Positions 45,986 through 57,480 of a DNA stretch of 64,000 nucleotides are shown one piece after another. A model generated the notes under the pieces. The model had not been told where the DNA came from and ran no database searches. It saw only the letters and a program-made list of their open reading frames with translations. The stretch is from Blasia pusilla. Its lineage: Eukaryota > Marchantiophyta > Marchantiopsida > Blasiales. The stretch lies in assembly GCA_050084515.1 (NCBI GenBank), contig CM114272.1:13454001-13518000 (forward strand), written 5' to 3'. The position numbers and the translations under genes were made by a program. Positions within the stretch are counted from its first letter, which is position 1. The number at the start of each line of letters is the position of its first letter.

Positions 45986-46689
45986 AGCGTATGTTCATTT
46001 AGTACATTCTTTTCTTCTTGACTCGTGGTTTTTTCACTCAATAAGATTTTTGTCTTTTGAATTAATAGGGTCATTCGAAATCTATATTCTTATTGGAGAA
46101 TGCCTCATGAATTGGGGATTACCTCTCCTTTTGATACTTGTCCTTTTTAGTCAATAGAATCATTCGTTTCTAAGTCAATAGGATCGCTCAAATTCAAATG
46201 TATAATTAGGATGGGTAATTCAATATTATACATCGTATGGATGTAATATTTTGCCCTCGAATACCAACTACTTGATTTAAAAGAACATCGAAAATTTGTA
46301 GGGTTAACTATACAAGGTCTTTTTATAATTTTTGAAATAAAGAATATGAAAAGTATAGTGAACATTGAAATTTCACAATTGTTTCCTCCTAAGATTTGGA
46401 AAGATGATTGTTTAAGTAGGCTTATTTTAAATACCCTATTAATTTCATCTTTAGAACTACAAAGCAATGCAAATTCTATTCCTATTCCAAATATACTTTA
46501 CACTTGTGCATAGCACTAGTTTGAATACAATTTTTCAACGTTGAAATTTGAATTTTGGTTATTTGGTTTCTTAGTTACAAACTCACTTGAGCAAAAGAAA
46601 TATTTTCCTTCCTTGTTCTTATGAATGAACTTATGAGCTCGATAATGGTTATTTGTGTGGAAGTGCATAAAACTTGATGTCTTTGTTTT

Positions 46690-46955
46690 GGTACCAAGTG
46701 ATAGTCTCCCAACATGTTTCCATCTCATAAAATCTTTCCAATCTTTTTTTAACTGGAAAATTTATTATTTTGACTTTCTCTCCATTCTCTAAGGCATCAA
46801 TCGGTAGAACTATAGACAACTTTATTTCTTTTTTTTGGTAGCAAGTGATGGTTTCCCAATGTTCTTCCATCTCGTGAAAATTTTCCAACATATGTTTAAT
46901 TGGAAAATTAATTTTCTTAGTTTTCTCTCCATGCTCTATGGCATCAATTTGCCTC
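46690..46955. repeat. Diverged tandem duplication, period about 148 bp
   Basis: GGTACCAAGTGATAGTCTCC to AAGGCATCAAT (about 46690-46802) recurs as GGTAGCAAGTGATGGTTTCC to ATGGCATCAAT (about 46838-46948), at roughly 80 percent identity by eye. Confidence 0.75.
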
Positions 46956-47020
46956 AACCACATGGTGAAAAAAAATTGAATCCACGGGATAGCCGAGTTA
47001 ATTTCATAGGAAACCAAGTT

Positions 47021-48890
47021 GAAATAATTTGAAGATTTCCAAACATCTTCAAATCACTTATGAAATTGTGAAGCAAAATCTATGTCAAATATTCTATAAT
47101 TATTTCTTATTTATAGTTTAGATCTCATATTAGAACCAAATTAAAGTTGAAGTTTCTTTGGTGTTGCATGTGGGATACACAATTTTCTTTCAATTAAAAC
47201 AAGACATCTATTCCAAAAAATATGAAAAAGGGAACATCACCATCCACACTATTAAGAGAGGAAATCACTTGATTTTCAATATGTAGAACATGTCACACAT
47301 GTATCCTCATGCAAGTATAAAAAAAATGGAGTCAATGGTTTACACATGTCTTTTACAGAAAAAAAAAAAAATGATTTACAAAGAGGACGTTGGATTGATC
47401 CATCAACTCAAGAATGGTTAATATATTTCTTCCCCAACATAATTTTTTTTAGTATTATGTCCTTCTCAAGCTATTGAACCAAGACAATTCATGGATATAA
47501 TGATTAAGGGTAACTCAAATCTCCTCTTGTGGTTATTTTTACGACCGAGGAGAAAATTGGTTCTAACACCCACAATAGTGAATTTTATTTTATTTTTTTC
47601 AAAAAAAAAACGTGGTTGAGGGAAAATCCTTTTCCCAATGGCTGTGATGAATGGCAAGGAGGTACCCTACTATGTTTTACGACAAACTTCTGTAACAGTA
47701 GTCCACGTAAAGCTTGTTCGAGCAACCCTACCGGTCTTATGGAAGAAGAGTGTTTGCCACTAGAGCAAACCATTTTGGAACACTCATCATATGATGAGTG
47801 GTTTTTTTCACAATCCATGCTATAACATTCATTCGACTAGCACTTGCAATTTTCAAATTTTTGAAACCCACATAAAAATTTAGAATTTTTCTTAACACTC
47901 ATGAGAAAATATTGTACATTTGTGTAATAAAAAATAATCAAACAAGCTTTTGAGAAATGTACTCCCCAAATTTTCCAGTAGAGAGGAATTAAAAAAACCG
48001 TCCTTTATTCCACTAAGAGCGAAGTGGTAATCCATAAGTGAGTGCTGGCGCGGGCCAAGTTCCCATGATCCACGCGGGAGAGGGAATATACTGACTCAAA
48101 TCCGTAAAGTGAGCGAAAGTATTTAGTCCTTAGACCAAAATGACTCAGCGCTCCCTGTTCTCGTGGATAAAGAGCAGTAAGTAAAACACACCAGTTTTTT
48201 TACTCTTTTTCCCATTCTACCTCCTTCAACATGCGAAGGTATTGCGCCCAACAGTGTTCTTGTAATCTACTGTTTCTTTCGCGACGCGACTCGACTCCAA
48301 TCCTCCCCTCCTGTCTCTCCTTGACTCGTCACTTGTTTTACTCCACGAATCAAGCGAGAGTGACTCGAAGAGTCTTGGCAGCCCAACCTGATGGGGGATC
48401 ATGGTGAGTGGGACCTGCAGGGTTGACCCCAAAGTGAAGGAATGCTAACAGTGGCAACGAAGTTGTCGCTTGTGGGCTTTTAGCAAACCCAATATTAAGG
48501 AGGAGCTTGTGACCTTCGACATCTCTCATCTTCTTCCAGGAACGTAACGTACGTTCCTTCTTTTTTTTCCTGATAATAAACGGGAAAGCTCAAACAAAAA
48601 ATAATGGAGGAAAAAGATGTCGTTCGCGATAATAAACCGTCGTACCAAGTAAACATCCTCCCAATGTGGGGTCTACAGTTGGACTGTGTCGCTTTTCGCT
48701 TGCTTGTTGGTTTTCTTATAGATGGATCGTGTCGCCGTTCGCTTGGTGCGTTTCGTATCAAGATCGCAATTAACAATTCTACTTATCTGTTGATTTGGTG
48801 GACATTTTATCGATCGAAACGTTTAATGATTGGTGAGTTCTTTGAATCTACTTCCTCTTCATCGCTTCCAAAATTGCAATGTTGATTTTC
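47021..48890. other. Intergenic DNA without a recognised gene
   Basis: AT-rich to about 48000, then closer to balanced, with no conserved domain. A 98-codon frame at 47529-47825 and 93-codon frames on both strands at 48495-48885 show no family resemblance. Confidence 0.5.
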
Positions 48891-48894
48891 CTCA

Positions 48895-49200
48895 CGTGAT
48901 AAAATGCTTCCGTTTGTTAGCAATGACTCACATACTTAATACAAACTCCTCATATCCATACTCAATGGTAGCTGTGTCGATAAATCAATAATTTTTTATG
49001 ATGAAGTAATTTCAACCCAAATATCATCTATCAATGATAAAGCTTCCGTTTATTAGCAATGACACACATATTTAACAATAATAAGTGGCTTCCTAGGGAA
49101 TACAAATTCATCATATCCAGACTCAATGGTAGCAATATCGATAAATCAAGAAATTTTTAATGAGGAAGTAATTTCATTTCAACCTAAATCTCGTCGATCA
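48895..49200. repeat. Tandem duplication, period about 143 bp
   Basis: The unit beginning AATGCTTCCGTTTGTTAGCA, with ACTCAATGGTAGC and CGATAAATCAA, occurs at about 48901-49037 and again at about 49038-49200, where about 20 extra bases (ATAAGTGGCTTCCTAGGG) are inserted. Confidence 0.75.
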
Positions 49201-49251
49201 ATAAAGGGTAGACAGATTAATAATTAATGAGCGGGATTTCACTTAGATCCG

Positions 49252-49886
49252 TGTCACGACTATTAAGATAGATCGGTGGGATCTAGCAAAGCGTCTGCAC
49301 GAGTAGTAGAGGACAGGCCCAAGAGGTCGAGGATGACCTGTTGAGGCCCCGGGAAACCTGAGAGAGCAGATTTCTCCTTCGTTTCGGTTCATTTGGAGCC
49401 ATATTGAGCAACTTACTATTTTAGGTAAGTACCATTTTGAGTATATGATCAACATTATATTTTTGGTAAGTGACCCTTGACCTCCTACATCAGGTCAAGA
49501 GCCAAGGAGGTGACTTGGGAGAATAGGTTACCATGGAGAAAGCTTGGGAGAGGAGAGGGGTATACCTCAAGGAGAGAGAGCTTGAGAGCTCATTCTCTCT
49601 TTGTTGAACCTCTTGGCATGAGGCGGCGGATCTATGGTCTCTTGCCTTGTGAGTGTAACCCAAACCTCTCATTAGGAGAGTGGGTTTGGTTTGATTTGAT
49701 ATGAGAGAGAGTGCACATCTTTGAGAGCTATGGTGTGAGATGGTGGAGAGAGAGATTGGATCTTACTTTTATTGGAGATATTTTGGTATTTGTTGCTTCT
49801 GTGTATGAATGCCATGAGTTAACATGGGATCGTGTGTGTTCGATGACAGCGATGTATGTTGTGTTGCGATGTGTATGCGCACGACA
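49252..49886 (+). mobile_element. Complete LTR-1 at the left end of element D
   Basis: The 635-bp LTR runs from TGTCACGAC to GCGCACGACA (TG...CA). Its parts recur at 1-207, 12430-12872 (minus) and 14230-14394. It is followed directly by pre-protease coding sequence, not by gag. The flanks (ATCCG on the left, TGGTT on the right) do not match, so it is not a simple solo LTR with a target-site duplication. An LTR-LTR recombination that deleted gag explains this best. Confidence 0.85.
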
Positions 49887-50729
49887 TGGTTCCGTGACAT
49901 CGACATCATATGGAGCCGTCATAGTTGTGACCCGTGGAGCAGCCATAGAGTTGGATCCACAACGAGGGAAAGCCAAGAAAGAGACTAGGCTTCCTCAATC
50001 TTTCACGTTGTCCAAGGCCATAAGGACCCCATTGATGGATCCTGAACAAAGTTCCTGGAGAGTTGGTGATGTTGTTGGTGTGCAGGTACAGAGGGCGATG
50101 GGAGAAGCGAGTGCGATGACTCCTATTGTTGATGCTCAGGAAGGGCATGTGTCGAGCACGTTGTTGGGGGCGGCCACCGTTGTGTACCGCACTCCTTTAT
50201 TTTTTGCTTTCGATGTTATGATGTTGGAAAGTACGCCCGCCAAGGTTTTTTGGCTGGCTGCTACGTTATGTGAGGGTGAAGTTGGAGTTCCTGCATCACG
50301 TTCAGTGGTGATTGCAGAGGAGGTGATGGACACGCCCTTGGAGCGGATGTTCGGGCCGTCCACGTCAGATTCATGGCAAGCTACGGCTGCTAGGATGGCG
50401 GAGATGCCCGATAGACCCACGATAGAGCGTGCGATGGTTTCTCTTGGTGTTGTGTTGCTGGATAATCGGGGAGAGGTCTTCCAGTTGGTAAGTCCCAGAG
50501 ATAGAGCTTTTAGTCCGCAATACGTCTTGTTGGATTCAGGAGCGCAACCCCTGATGTTGGGGAAAATGCCATTTATAGGATTGGGCTTGACGAGAGCCAA
50601 TGTGGAGCGTTGTCAATTTTGGATACAGACATCCTTGGGTGGAGCGAGTACCACACAGTATATCACCCGATAGGAGGTCGTGGTAAGGATTCGCCCAAGA
50701 CATCCTACATATGAGTCCGTGGTGCGAGC
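49887..50729 (+). pseudogene. Protease region of element D, first part
   Basis: The open frame runs from inside the LTR (49711) to 50673. Conserved blocks are LPQSFTLSKAIRTPLMDPEQ, TPIVDAQEGHVSSTLLGAAT, TPLFFAFDVMMLEST, KVFWLAATLCEGE, GPSTSDSWQATAARMAEMP, VLLDNRGEVFQLVSP and VLLDSGAQPLMLGKMPF, with the DSGA active site intact. A TAG (50671-50673) follows TTQYITR, where E has a Gln codon. It is split at 50729 by the insertion of E. The family's long conserved N-terminal extension before DSGA is of unknown function. Confidence 0.82.
50726..50729 (+). repeat. Left target-site duplication of element E (GAGC)
   Basis: GAGC directly precedes TGTCACATC of E and recurs directly after its terminal CGACA. 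Confidence 0.88.
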
Positions 50730-51209
50730 TGTCACATCTAAGTAGCCGATAGGTCGAGATCTATCGTGGATAGGGCGTAGGAGCCAACGGACTATCTTGA
50801 GTGTAACTTTTTCCCACATTGTCGGATGAGGTTGAGGATAGGTCCATTGTGTCAGGAACGTCGTTTTTGACGACTTTTATGTTGAGGTCTTTTACAGCCG
50901 GGTGACTTGTTGACCAGGTCATCGCCCTGGTAACTGCTTGTCTTGTGAGAGTTACCAAGGAAGGGCTATTTTTAGGGTTTGAGCCTTTTGGCTCTTCCCA
51001 ACCTATATAAGAGAGGAAGATGGCTTTCCTAAGCCATCTTTCTCATGTTGGGCCGTTGGAGCACCTCCCTTGTATGTGTGTGAGCTAGGACTAGGGTGCT
51101 AGCGTCCGGATTCCTTGATAGCACAGGGTGGACGAGGCTCGATATGCCGATGTAGATTGAGGAGTGGAGTTTTAGGCCGGGTGTGCCGTTTTTACTACTC
51201 TTTATTTTT
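50730..51209 (+). mobile_element. 5' LTR-2 of element E (3' part missing)
   Basis: Starts TGTCACATCTAAGTAGCCGA and matches the LTR at 26986-27574 up to CTACTCTTTATTTTT. There the F copy continues with GTTGTGTGATCTCC while E switches to leader. TATATAA lies at 51004-51010 and is followed by the inverted repeat AAGATGGCTT / AAGCCATCTT (51017-51026 and 51031-51040). Confidence 0.82.
51004..51010 (+). promoter_or_regulatory. TATA box of LTR-2, element E
   Basis: TATATAA, 274 bp into the LTR and just before a perfect 10-bp inverted repeat; a likely pol II promoter for the element. Confidence 0.6.
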
Positions 51210-52403
51210 ACATGAGAAAGATGTCAGGGGGCTGGTGGGAATTCGTTGTTTGCAGGTAGGCAAGCGAGTTGCCTCGGTTGGGGAGCCCCTGGAGACGTGT
51301 GTGTGTCATTTTGTGTCATTTTTCTGTTCGCGAGGCCGTGGGCGGAAGCGTTGTCCATTTTTCTCAGATTTTGCTGGTGCAGATTGTTGGGGGACAGCAG
51401 CCAAGTGTAGCGTGTGGTGGGGCGTCGGGTGTACGCAAGTGAAGGCGTCGAAAGAGAAGGAGCGGGCAAGTTTGGGTCTTGCAGCCGCCAGGGGGCTGTC
51501 AAGTAAAGGCGGCTAGAGTTAGGTCGTGAATTTTAGGGCAGGGCGCGGACAGCAGGCGCGGACGGGCAGGGCGGCTGGGTGGACGGCAAGGCGCGTGACA
51601 CGCGCACCCCGCATTTAGGGCCCGCATAGGGCCGCGGTCCAATTTCTTTCCCCCTCTCCGACGGCGGTCGGACAGTCGTAGCGAACGTGGTAGGACGGAC
51701 AAGGTCAGTCCGGCGAACGCGGTGCGCATGGTCAACGTGAGGGCAGGGAGGATGTCGACGTGCTGAGTGATCGACAAGTTGGACAACGGGCGTGACATGT
51801 TTTTTTTGAGGCGCGCATAGGGCGTTGCGAGAGTTTACGCTGGAGGGGCAGTGTGCATGATGCCGACGGGTTGTCCGCATCTGTTGACGGGAGGATCGAC
51901 GTGTTGGTCGAGGGGAGTGTTATGTGGCGGAGATTGTCATATCATGTGGAGGAGTGCATATTGACGGTGCAGCAGGTTGGAGGGCGTGATCAGGTTATCC
52001 ATTCGAGTCCCTTTTCCCACACTTGTCGTGTGTGATTGAGAGTGCTGGGTATCGGGTAGTAACTGGTGCTAGATGGGTGCAGTGATGGTGATGAGTGTAG
52101 ATTCTTTTCATGTGTAGCATGTTGGTGGATATACGGAGGTTGCCGAGTAGGGGTCGCGTGTATGACCCGAGAGTGTGTCGCTATGTTAGGTGAGTCAGTT
52201 GGGAGGCTCATGGTGAGCCCGAGTGTTGAGCGTGCGTGAGGCCGGGTATGTCATCACGGGATTGACGTCAGCATAGGTGAGCTAGTGAGGCGTGTGGGAG
52301 ACTCTCGGTGAGTCTGAGTGCTTGAGCGGGTGAGACAGGGTTTGTCATCACGGCGTTCTTCCAGGGTTCGGAAGAACGGGGTAGTGCGAGCAGTGGTAGT
52401 GGT
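51210..52403 (+). other. 5' leader of element E
   Basis: GC-rich, about 1.2 kb, without a long family-conserved frame. The expected primer-binding site next to the LTR end was lost with the end of the LTR. GAGCGGGTGAGACAGGG and GTCATCACGG occur twice around 52230-52350, hinting at a local duplication. Confidence 0.5.
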
Positions 52404-53800
52404 GTGACACGGAGTGGAGTGAGATACCGAGGGGTTACCAGTGAGGAGCTCCCGCGACATCCATCCGTGACTGGATCGTCATCACTGGACACTGGGTCTG
52501 GTGACGAGATCACCGACAAAGACAGTAGTACTTGGCAGGAGATGGACGACATGGGCCATCGGGGCATGCGTCGTTTCTCGGGTGCAGTGGGCACCATCGA
52601 CTTAGATGATTTCATCCAAGAGTTTGACACATGGTGCGACTTCCAGGAGATACGGACCCCGACACGGTTCAACCCTTTCATGGCATGGAAGGGGTTGTTC
52701 CAACACTTGGAGGGTCCTCCGATGGATGACTACATGGAGTTTCGATCACTATATTCAGTAGAGATCGATGCTTGGAGGATGTATTGGGCTCCAGGGTATG
52801 TGTCCACTAGTGGTCGCGAGGCATATGATGGGATTGTGAGAGGAGAGAGACCCACACCATCAGCCCGGAGACTAGATGGAGAGGAGGACAGTGACACAGG
52901 CGATGTGGCAGAGACCTCTGGTGGTAGAGGTCCACCCAGTTTCAGCCCCACAGTGGAGTTCTTCCGACAGTTGGGGAAGAGCTACCGAAGGCGTCACGCA
53001 CCGGCAAGTTGAAGAGTCTCAGGATTTTCAGCGGCGATGGGGTGAGAGTGAGAGAGGCATTCACACGCATGAGGAGGTTGATCATTGCTACGTTTGGAGG
53101 ATCGAGGCGCATCACCCGATTGTCTGACGGGTTACGGACCGAGAACTACGGAGGAGAGTCCGAGATGCGGTGCTGATTCATACAGCGAAGCCCATATTGA
53201 AGGTGGTCTTTGAGTTGTCTGAGCGTATTGAGCTCAACATGAGTGAGGAGCAGGTAGTGACCGTTGGATTTTCTTGAGAGTCGACGGGTCCACGAGCGGC
53301 GGTGACCCCACCGGTGCCACAGCGAGCACCAATACCACGGGAGCGGGCCAGTGTGCCTTGAGAGCAGAGCGGGTACCGTGAGCCTATGAGGCAACGACCC
53401 GCACCTACATATGTTGCCCAGTAGGGACCGGTGTGGTCTTGTTGGACGTGTGGAGGGGCCCATAGGCAGAGAGAATGCCCACAGCATGGGAGAGGACCAC
53501 CAGCGCCTCCGATTGCGCAGGAGCCACAAAGGATGGCCCCACCACAGCACCAGTGTGACCATTGCCACAGATATGGTCACACTAGGGATAGATGTTTTGA
53601 CCTTCCCCGAGGGGCACGTCCAGAGGTAGGCCGAGGGCCTGGGGGCGGTCGTCGTGGAGGAGGTCGGGGAGTTCTTCCTGGACGTGGTGGTAGAGGACCA
53701 CCACCAGCCAGAGGAGATGGAGCAGAGCACAGAGCGGCACTTCTCTCACGCATCGATCAATTCGGCGGGAGGATTCTTGCCATGCGATGATGCGGCTTAG
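52404..53800 (+). pseudogene. gag of element E
   Basis: The first 202 codons (52404-53012) contain MRRFSGAVGTIDLDDFIQEF, FNPFMAWKGLFQHLEGPPMD and the linker up to SFSPTVEFFRQLGKSY, corresponding to the capsid N-terminal part. After frame changes comes TAKPILKVVFELSERIELNM. In 53431-53790 two zinc knuckles appear, CWTCGGAHRQREC (C-x2-C-x3-H-x4-C) and CDHCHRYGHTRDRC (C-x2-C-x4-H-x4-C), then a GGGRRGGGRG-rich tail. The gag protein would package element RNA. At least three frameshifts break it. Confidence 0.83.
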
Positions 53801-53810
53801 GAAGGCACGG

Positions 53811-54910
53811 AGCTGCGGCGACCAATGTGACTCCAGCCTCTACCTCTTACCCTGACCCGGGTGAGGATCTCTCCAATATGGGATTCATGTGTAGTGCAGC
53901 CCATGTTGAGGCAGCTGCAATGGTGACTCGGGATGCTGCGAGAGGCACCGATCCATCGAGAGGTGGAGTTGAGATTGACCCACCAGAGGGGACCGATGGG
54001 CGGCAGGCCAGGGTTCCATAGTCGTTCACATTGTCGGAGGCACTACACACACCATCGATGGTGCCTCGACGACCAGCAGTGCCTACAGATCAGGCACCTA
54101 CGTCGACGTCATGAGGAGTTGGAGTGACAACTCCTATACCAGCTCGAGTGGAGTCAGTGTCGACTACAGTGTTGGAGGTGGCCACTAGAGTGAGTCAGAC
54201 TCCGCTATTTTCCGCCTTAGAGTTGGCGACGTTGGGAGTTGGACCAGCTGAGGTGTTCCGGTTGGCCGCCACGTTGTGTGAGCGTGGAGAGATGACTGCT
54301 TCTTGTTCAGAGGTAGTTGAGGAGGTGGTGGACTTGCCCTCAGAGCCGGTGCTTGGGACGTTCCCCACATAGTCATGGCATGCGGCGGCGGCGAAGTTGG
54401 TAGATATGCCAGCTCGACCGGCCATAGAGCGGCAGATGGTGACACTGGAGTAGTGTTACTCGATAACCGCAAGCTGGAGTATTTCGCTTGGTTAGTCCGA
54501 CGGGACAGTATACCACCCGCAGCGCGTCCTACTTGATTTGGGAGCGCAACCCTTGATGTTAGGGAAGGCGGCATGTTTAGCGTTGGGGTTACGGAAGGCC
54601 GACATTGAGCCTTGTCCCTTCCAAATACAGACCTCGATTGGGGGCGTATCACCCACTCAGTATATGACTCGACAGGAGATTGTTGTGAGAGTCCAGCCAG
54701 AGTATGCGACGGATAGTGCTATGGTGCGCTCACGTGCAATTACGACACCAGCTGAGATGTACGATGTCTTGGTGGGGAGTACAGTGTTATATCCCCTTGG
54801 ATTCATCCTTGACTTCTGGGAGGAGACCGTTGCTTATCGGCCAGGATGGCGGTCAAGTGACGGTCGGATGAGTCAGTTACCCGTGCAGTTTGCGGGACGA
54901 GGTGGTTGAT
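53811..54910 (+). pseudogene. Aspartic protease region of element E
   Basis: Blocks seen are VTPASTSYPDPGEDLSNMGF, GVEIDPPEGTDGRQARVP, TPLFSALELATLGVGPAEVF, RLAATLCERGE, and in 54538-54909 GAQPLMLGKAACLALGLRKA, QIQTSIGGVSPTQYMTRQE and YDVLVGSTVLYPLGFILDF. The active-site triad reads Asp-Leu-Gly (GAT TTG GGA at about 54534-54542) instead of Asp-Ser-Gly, a likely inactivating change. Stops separate the pre-protease blocks. Confidence 0.8.
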
Positions 54911-56260
54911 CAGGAGGCGAGTCTGTGACCACGTTGGCGGCTTTCACAGGTAGTGTTAGCTGGCCAGGAGAGTTGTTGGAGGGGAACGCACATGCGGAGG
55001 ATGTCCCAGTAGCGGATAGTCCCACGGAGAGACAGGCCATGGCGGGTGTCTCTTCCCATGTTAGCGATGCCTCTTCACCATTATGGGGCGACTCGAGCTA
55101 CAGAGGAGTGCCGCGACCTCGTGAGGCGGCGTGGAGTCATGTTTTTATCCGAGCAGCGAGAGTCACGTGGCGTCGGGCTCTTGGAGTGGAGACGATGACC
55201 CCACTAGATATCACACTGTTGTGTGGCGGTGCCAGGAAGGAGGGTGTTAGGGTGTTAGATCTCTTTGGAGGGATTAGCACCGGATTGGCTGCAGTATTGC
55301 AGGTGGGCATACGAGTGCATCAGTACCTTTATGTGGAGAGAGATGAGACCGCGCGGCGAGTATCATCACGTCACGTGGCGAGATTGGTCCAGAGGTATCC
55401 TGAGTTGTTGTCGGTATCGGCCGTACGGGGATACCAGCATACGCTACCTGTCGACGTATCTTTGGTGGGGCTGCAGGATCTCGATAGAGTTGGCACCATT
55501 CATTTGGTGATTCTTTGGATGGCCATGTCGGGTCTTTCATCGGTGGCGAGGATTTGGATTGCAGGATCCGAGGTCAGGGATGTTTTGGGAGATGCTGCGA
55601 GTAGTACGACACTTGCAGCAGAGTCAGATATGTTCTCCAACGTACATTTTGGAGAACGTGCCGTTGTTGGGAGATACTCGTGCACGTGTGATGACGAGTG
55701 TACATCAGGTGAGGTCCTGGTTAGGACCGGCTGTGTTGTTAGATGCAGCGAGAGTTGGGTCACGTGCCCATCGTCCACGACTGTGGTGGACGAACCTGAT
55801 ACCATCAGAGGTACTGAGTCGAGCCTACGGTGGAGTCGAGAGCACCACATCTCACGATGAATGCTATTCTCGGACTCGGGCGTCGATCTCGGTGGTGACA
55901 CGCGATGATGAGACCACCGTTGGCCCACGGCCAATAGGGTGGGGGAGTTGAGGGCAGCCTTACCTCGTTGGTGAGCTTCCCAAAGCATCCCATGCCTTTC
56001 GTCGGGAGGCCAGGCATGATTTGGGATGAGGTGACCGGAGTATTGGAGGAGCCTACAGCACATGAGCGCGAGCGCGCCATCGGGTTCACTACCGGTACTA
56101 CGGTGGTGCCAGGGATGACTGAGGCATCACGGAGACAGGTGTTGGGGCAGGCGATGGACCTCAACTGTCTCACATGGATAGGCAGCCTAGGTATGGGGTG
56201 GCAGAGACGGATGCGAGTGTCATCCATGCCGTCACGTCCACAGTTGGACCACTTTGCCCT
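54911..56260 (+). pseudogene. DNMT3-like methyltransferase domain of element E
   Basis: The frame 54925-55500 carries the linker GELLEGNAHAEDVP, GVETMTPLDITLL, motif I GVRVLDLFGGISTGLAAVL (about 55243-55300), YLYVERDETARRV and IHLVI. A frameshift near 55512 precedes motif IV, where TGGCCATGTCGG gives WPCR (Gln to Arg; Cys at 55526-55528). A third frame (55559-55951) holds DPRSGMFWEMLRVVRHL, YILENVPLLGDTRARVM (motif VI), VLLDAARVGSRAHRPRLWW and TNLIPSEVLSRAY. The 55968-56360 frame has MIWDE, HERERAIGFTTGTTVVP and VLGQAMDLNCLTW (motif X-like). All motifs are present in order, making E the best template for the full domain. Confidence 0.88.
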
Positions 56261-56499
56261 CGAAGTGGTCATACGAGGCATTGGCGGGGCGAGACGAGGA
56301 GAGATAGGCACCCATGGACTTCTGGGGCGTCGTTCGGCGAGAGAGTGCGAAGGCGGCTAGAGTAGCACATGTTCATTTTTCGGATGTGGAGCATGGTGTA
56401 GGAGGTCGAGTGGAGTGGAGTGGCGTTGCGGAGGTGGCTAGGGTTGCTACATAGCAACCAAAGCCGGAGGTTGCGTCCTCTCCGAGTGAGGTCACGATG

Positions 56500-57480
56500 G
56501 AGACTTGGGAGCCTATGATAGGTCTCAAGTTGATAGGAGGAGAGCGATGACGAGTTCATAGGTTTACGAGAGGGCATGTCGGTTGTTTTGCCTTGTATGA
56601 TGAGAGACTTGGGTACGTTGAAGGGTCCCGGGATACGGATTGAGTTGGCTAGTGATACGCCGATCTTTCGTCGACCCTACAGGTATTACGATATGGAACG
56701 AGCCTTGATTCAGAGCAGGAGTCAGGACTTGTTGGAGGCAGGACTTGTGGAGTTGTCACATGGGGAGTATGCATCTGCCACAGTCATGCCGGCGAAGAAG
56801 GATATGTATGGCGATTGGACGGATAGGCGGATGTGTGGAGATTACCGTCCTATCAACCGAATGCACGAGGTCGATCGGTATGCCATGCCTACTGAGAGAG
56901 ATCTTTGATGCGGTAGGGCATGCAAAGGTCTTCAGTACTTTAGATCTCCGTGCTGGCTATCATCAGCTTCCTATCAGGTTGGAGGACAGGGAGAAGACAG
57001 CATAATGGGGGATAGATTGGTTCGGGAAAGATTGCTTGTATCAATGGCGGTTCTTACCATTTGGGTTGAAGAACGCGCCTGCGGAGTTTCAGAGAGTGAT
57101 GGATAGGATTCGGGCTGGCTTGGATTTTGTGCGATGTTACATAGATGATATTCTTATCTTGATTCCACGGTTGAGGAGCATGAGCGACACTTGAGGAGGT
57201 GTTTGGCGATTGCGATTACATGGAAGTTACATCCGGCAAGTCAGATTCTTTCAGGAGCAGATTGAGTACTTGGGACACACCATATACCCGAGTGGGTTAG
57301 GCGTTCAGCAGATGAAGGTAGAGGCTATTGCGCAGATTCCACGCCCTACAGATGTGAGTCGAGTCCGAGCATTTCTTGGACTGGCGAACTTCTATCGACG
57401 GTATGTCAAGGGTTTTAGTGCGATCGCAAAGTCTTTGACCTTGTTGCGAGACTTGATCAGGTGTGGTTGTGGGGAGATGA
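56500..57480 (+). pseudogene. Reverse transcriptase of element E
   Basis: It starts with METWEPMIGLKLIGGER, then GTLKGPGIRIELASDTPIFR, RRPYRYYDMERALIQSRSQD, HGEYASATVMPAKKDMYGDW, RRMCGDYRPINR, VFSTLDLRAGYHQLPI (motif A), FLPFGLKNAPAEFQRVMD, RCYIDDILIL (YIDD) and the connection segment IEYLGHTIYPSGLGV with NFYRRYVKGFSAIAKSL. Frameshifts at about 56535, 56905, 57160 and 57200 split it. Confidence 0.87.

Noticed and set aside
48036-48110. tRNA-like GC-rich stretch
   Set aside because: No cloverleaf with A- and B-box elements could be drawn.
49252-49886. A solo LTR with target-site duplication
   Set aside because: The bases on its two sides (ATCCG and TGGTT) do not match, and family-internal sequence follows directly on the right.
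52268-53730. Minus-strand frames of 137 and 194 codons opposite the element E gag
   Set aside because: Ser/Trp-rich antisense shadows of the gag frame with no domain of their own.
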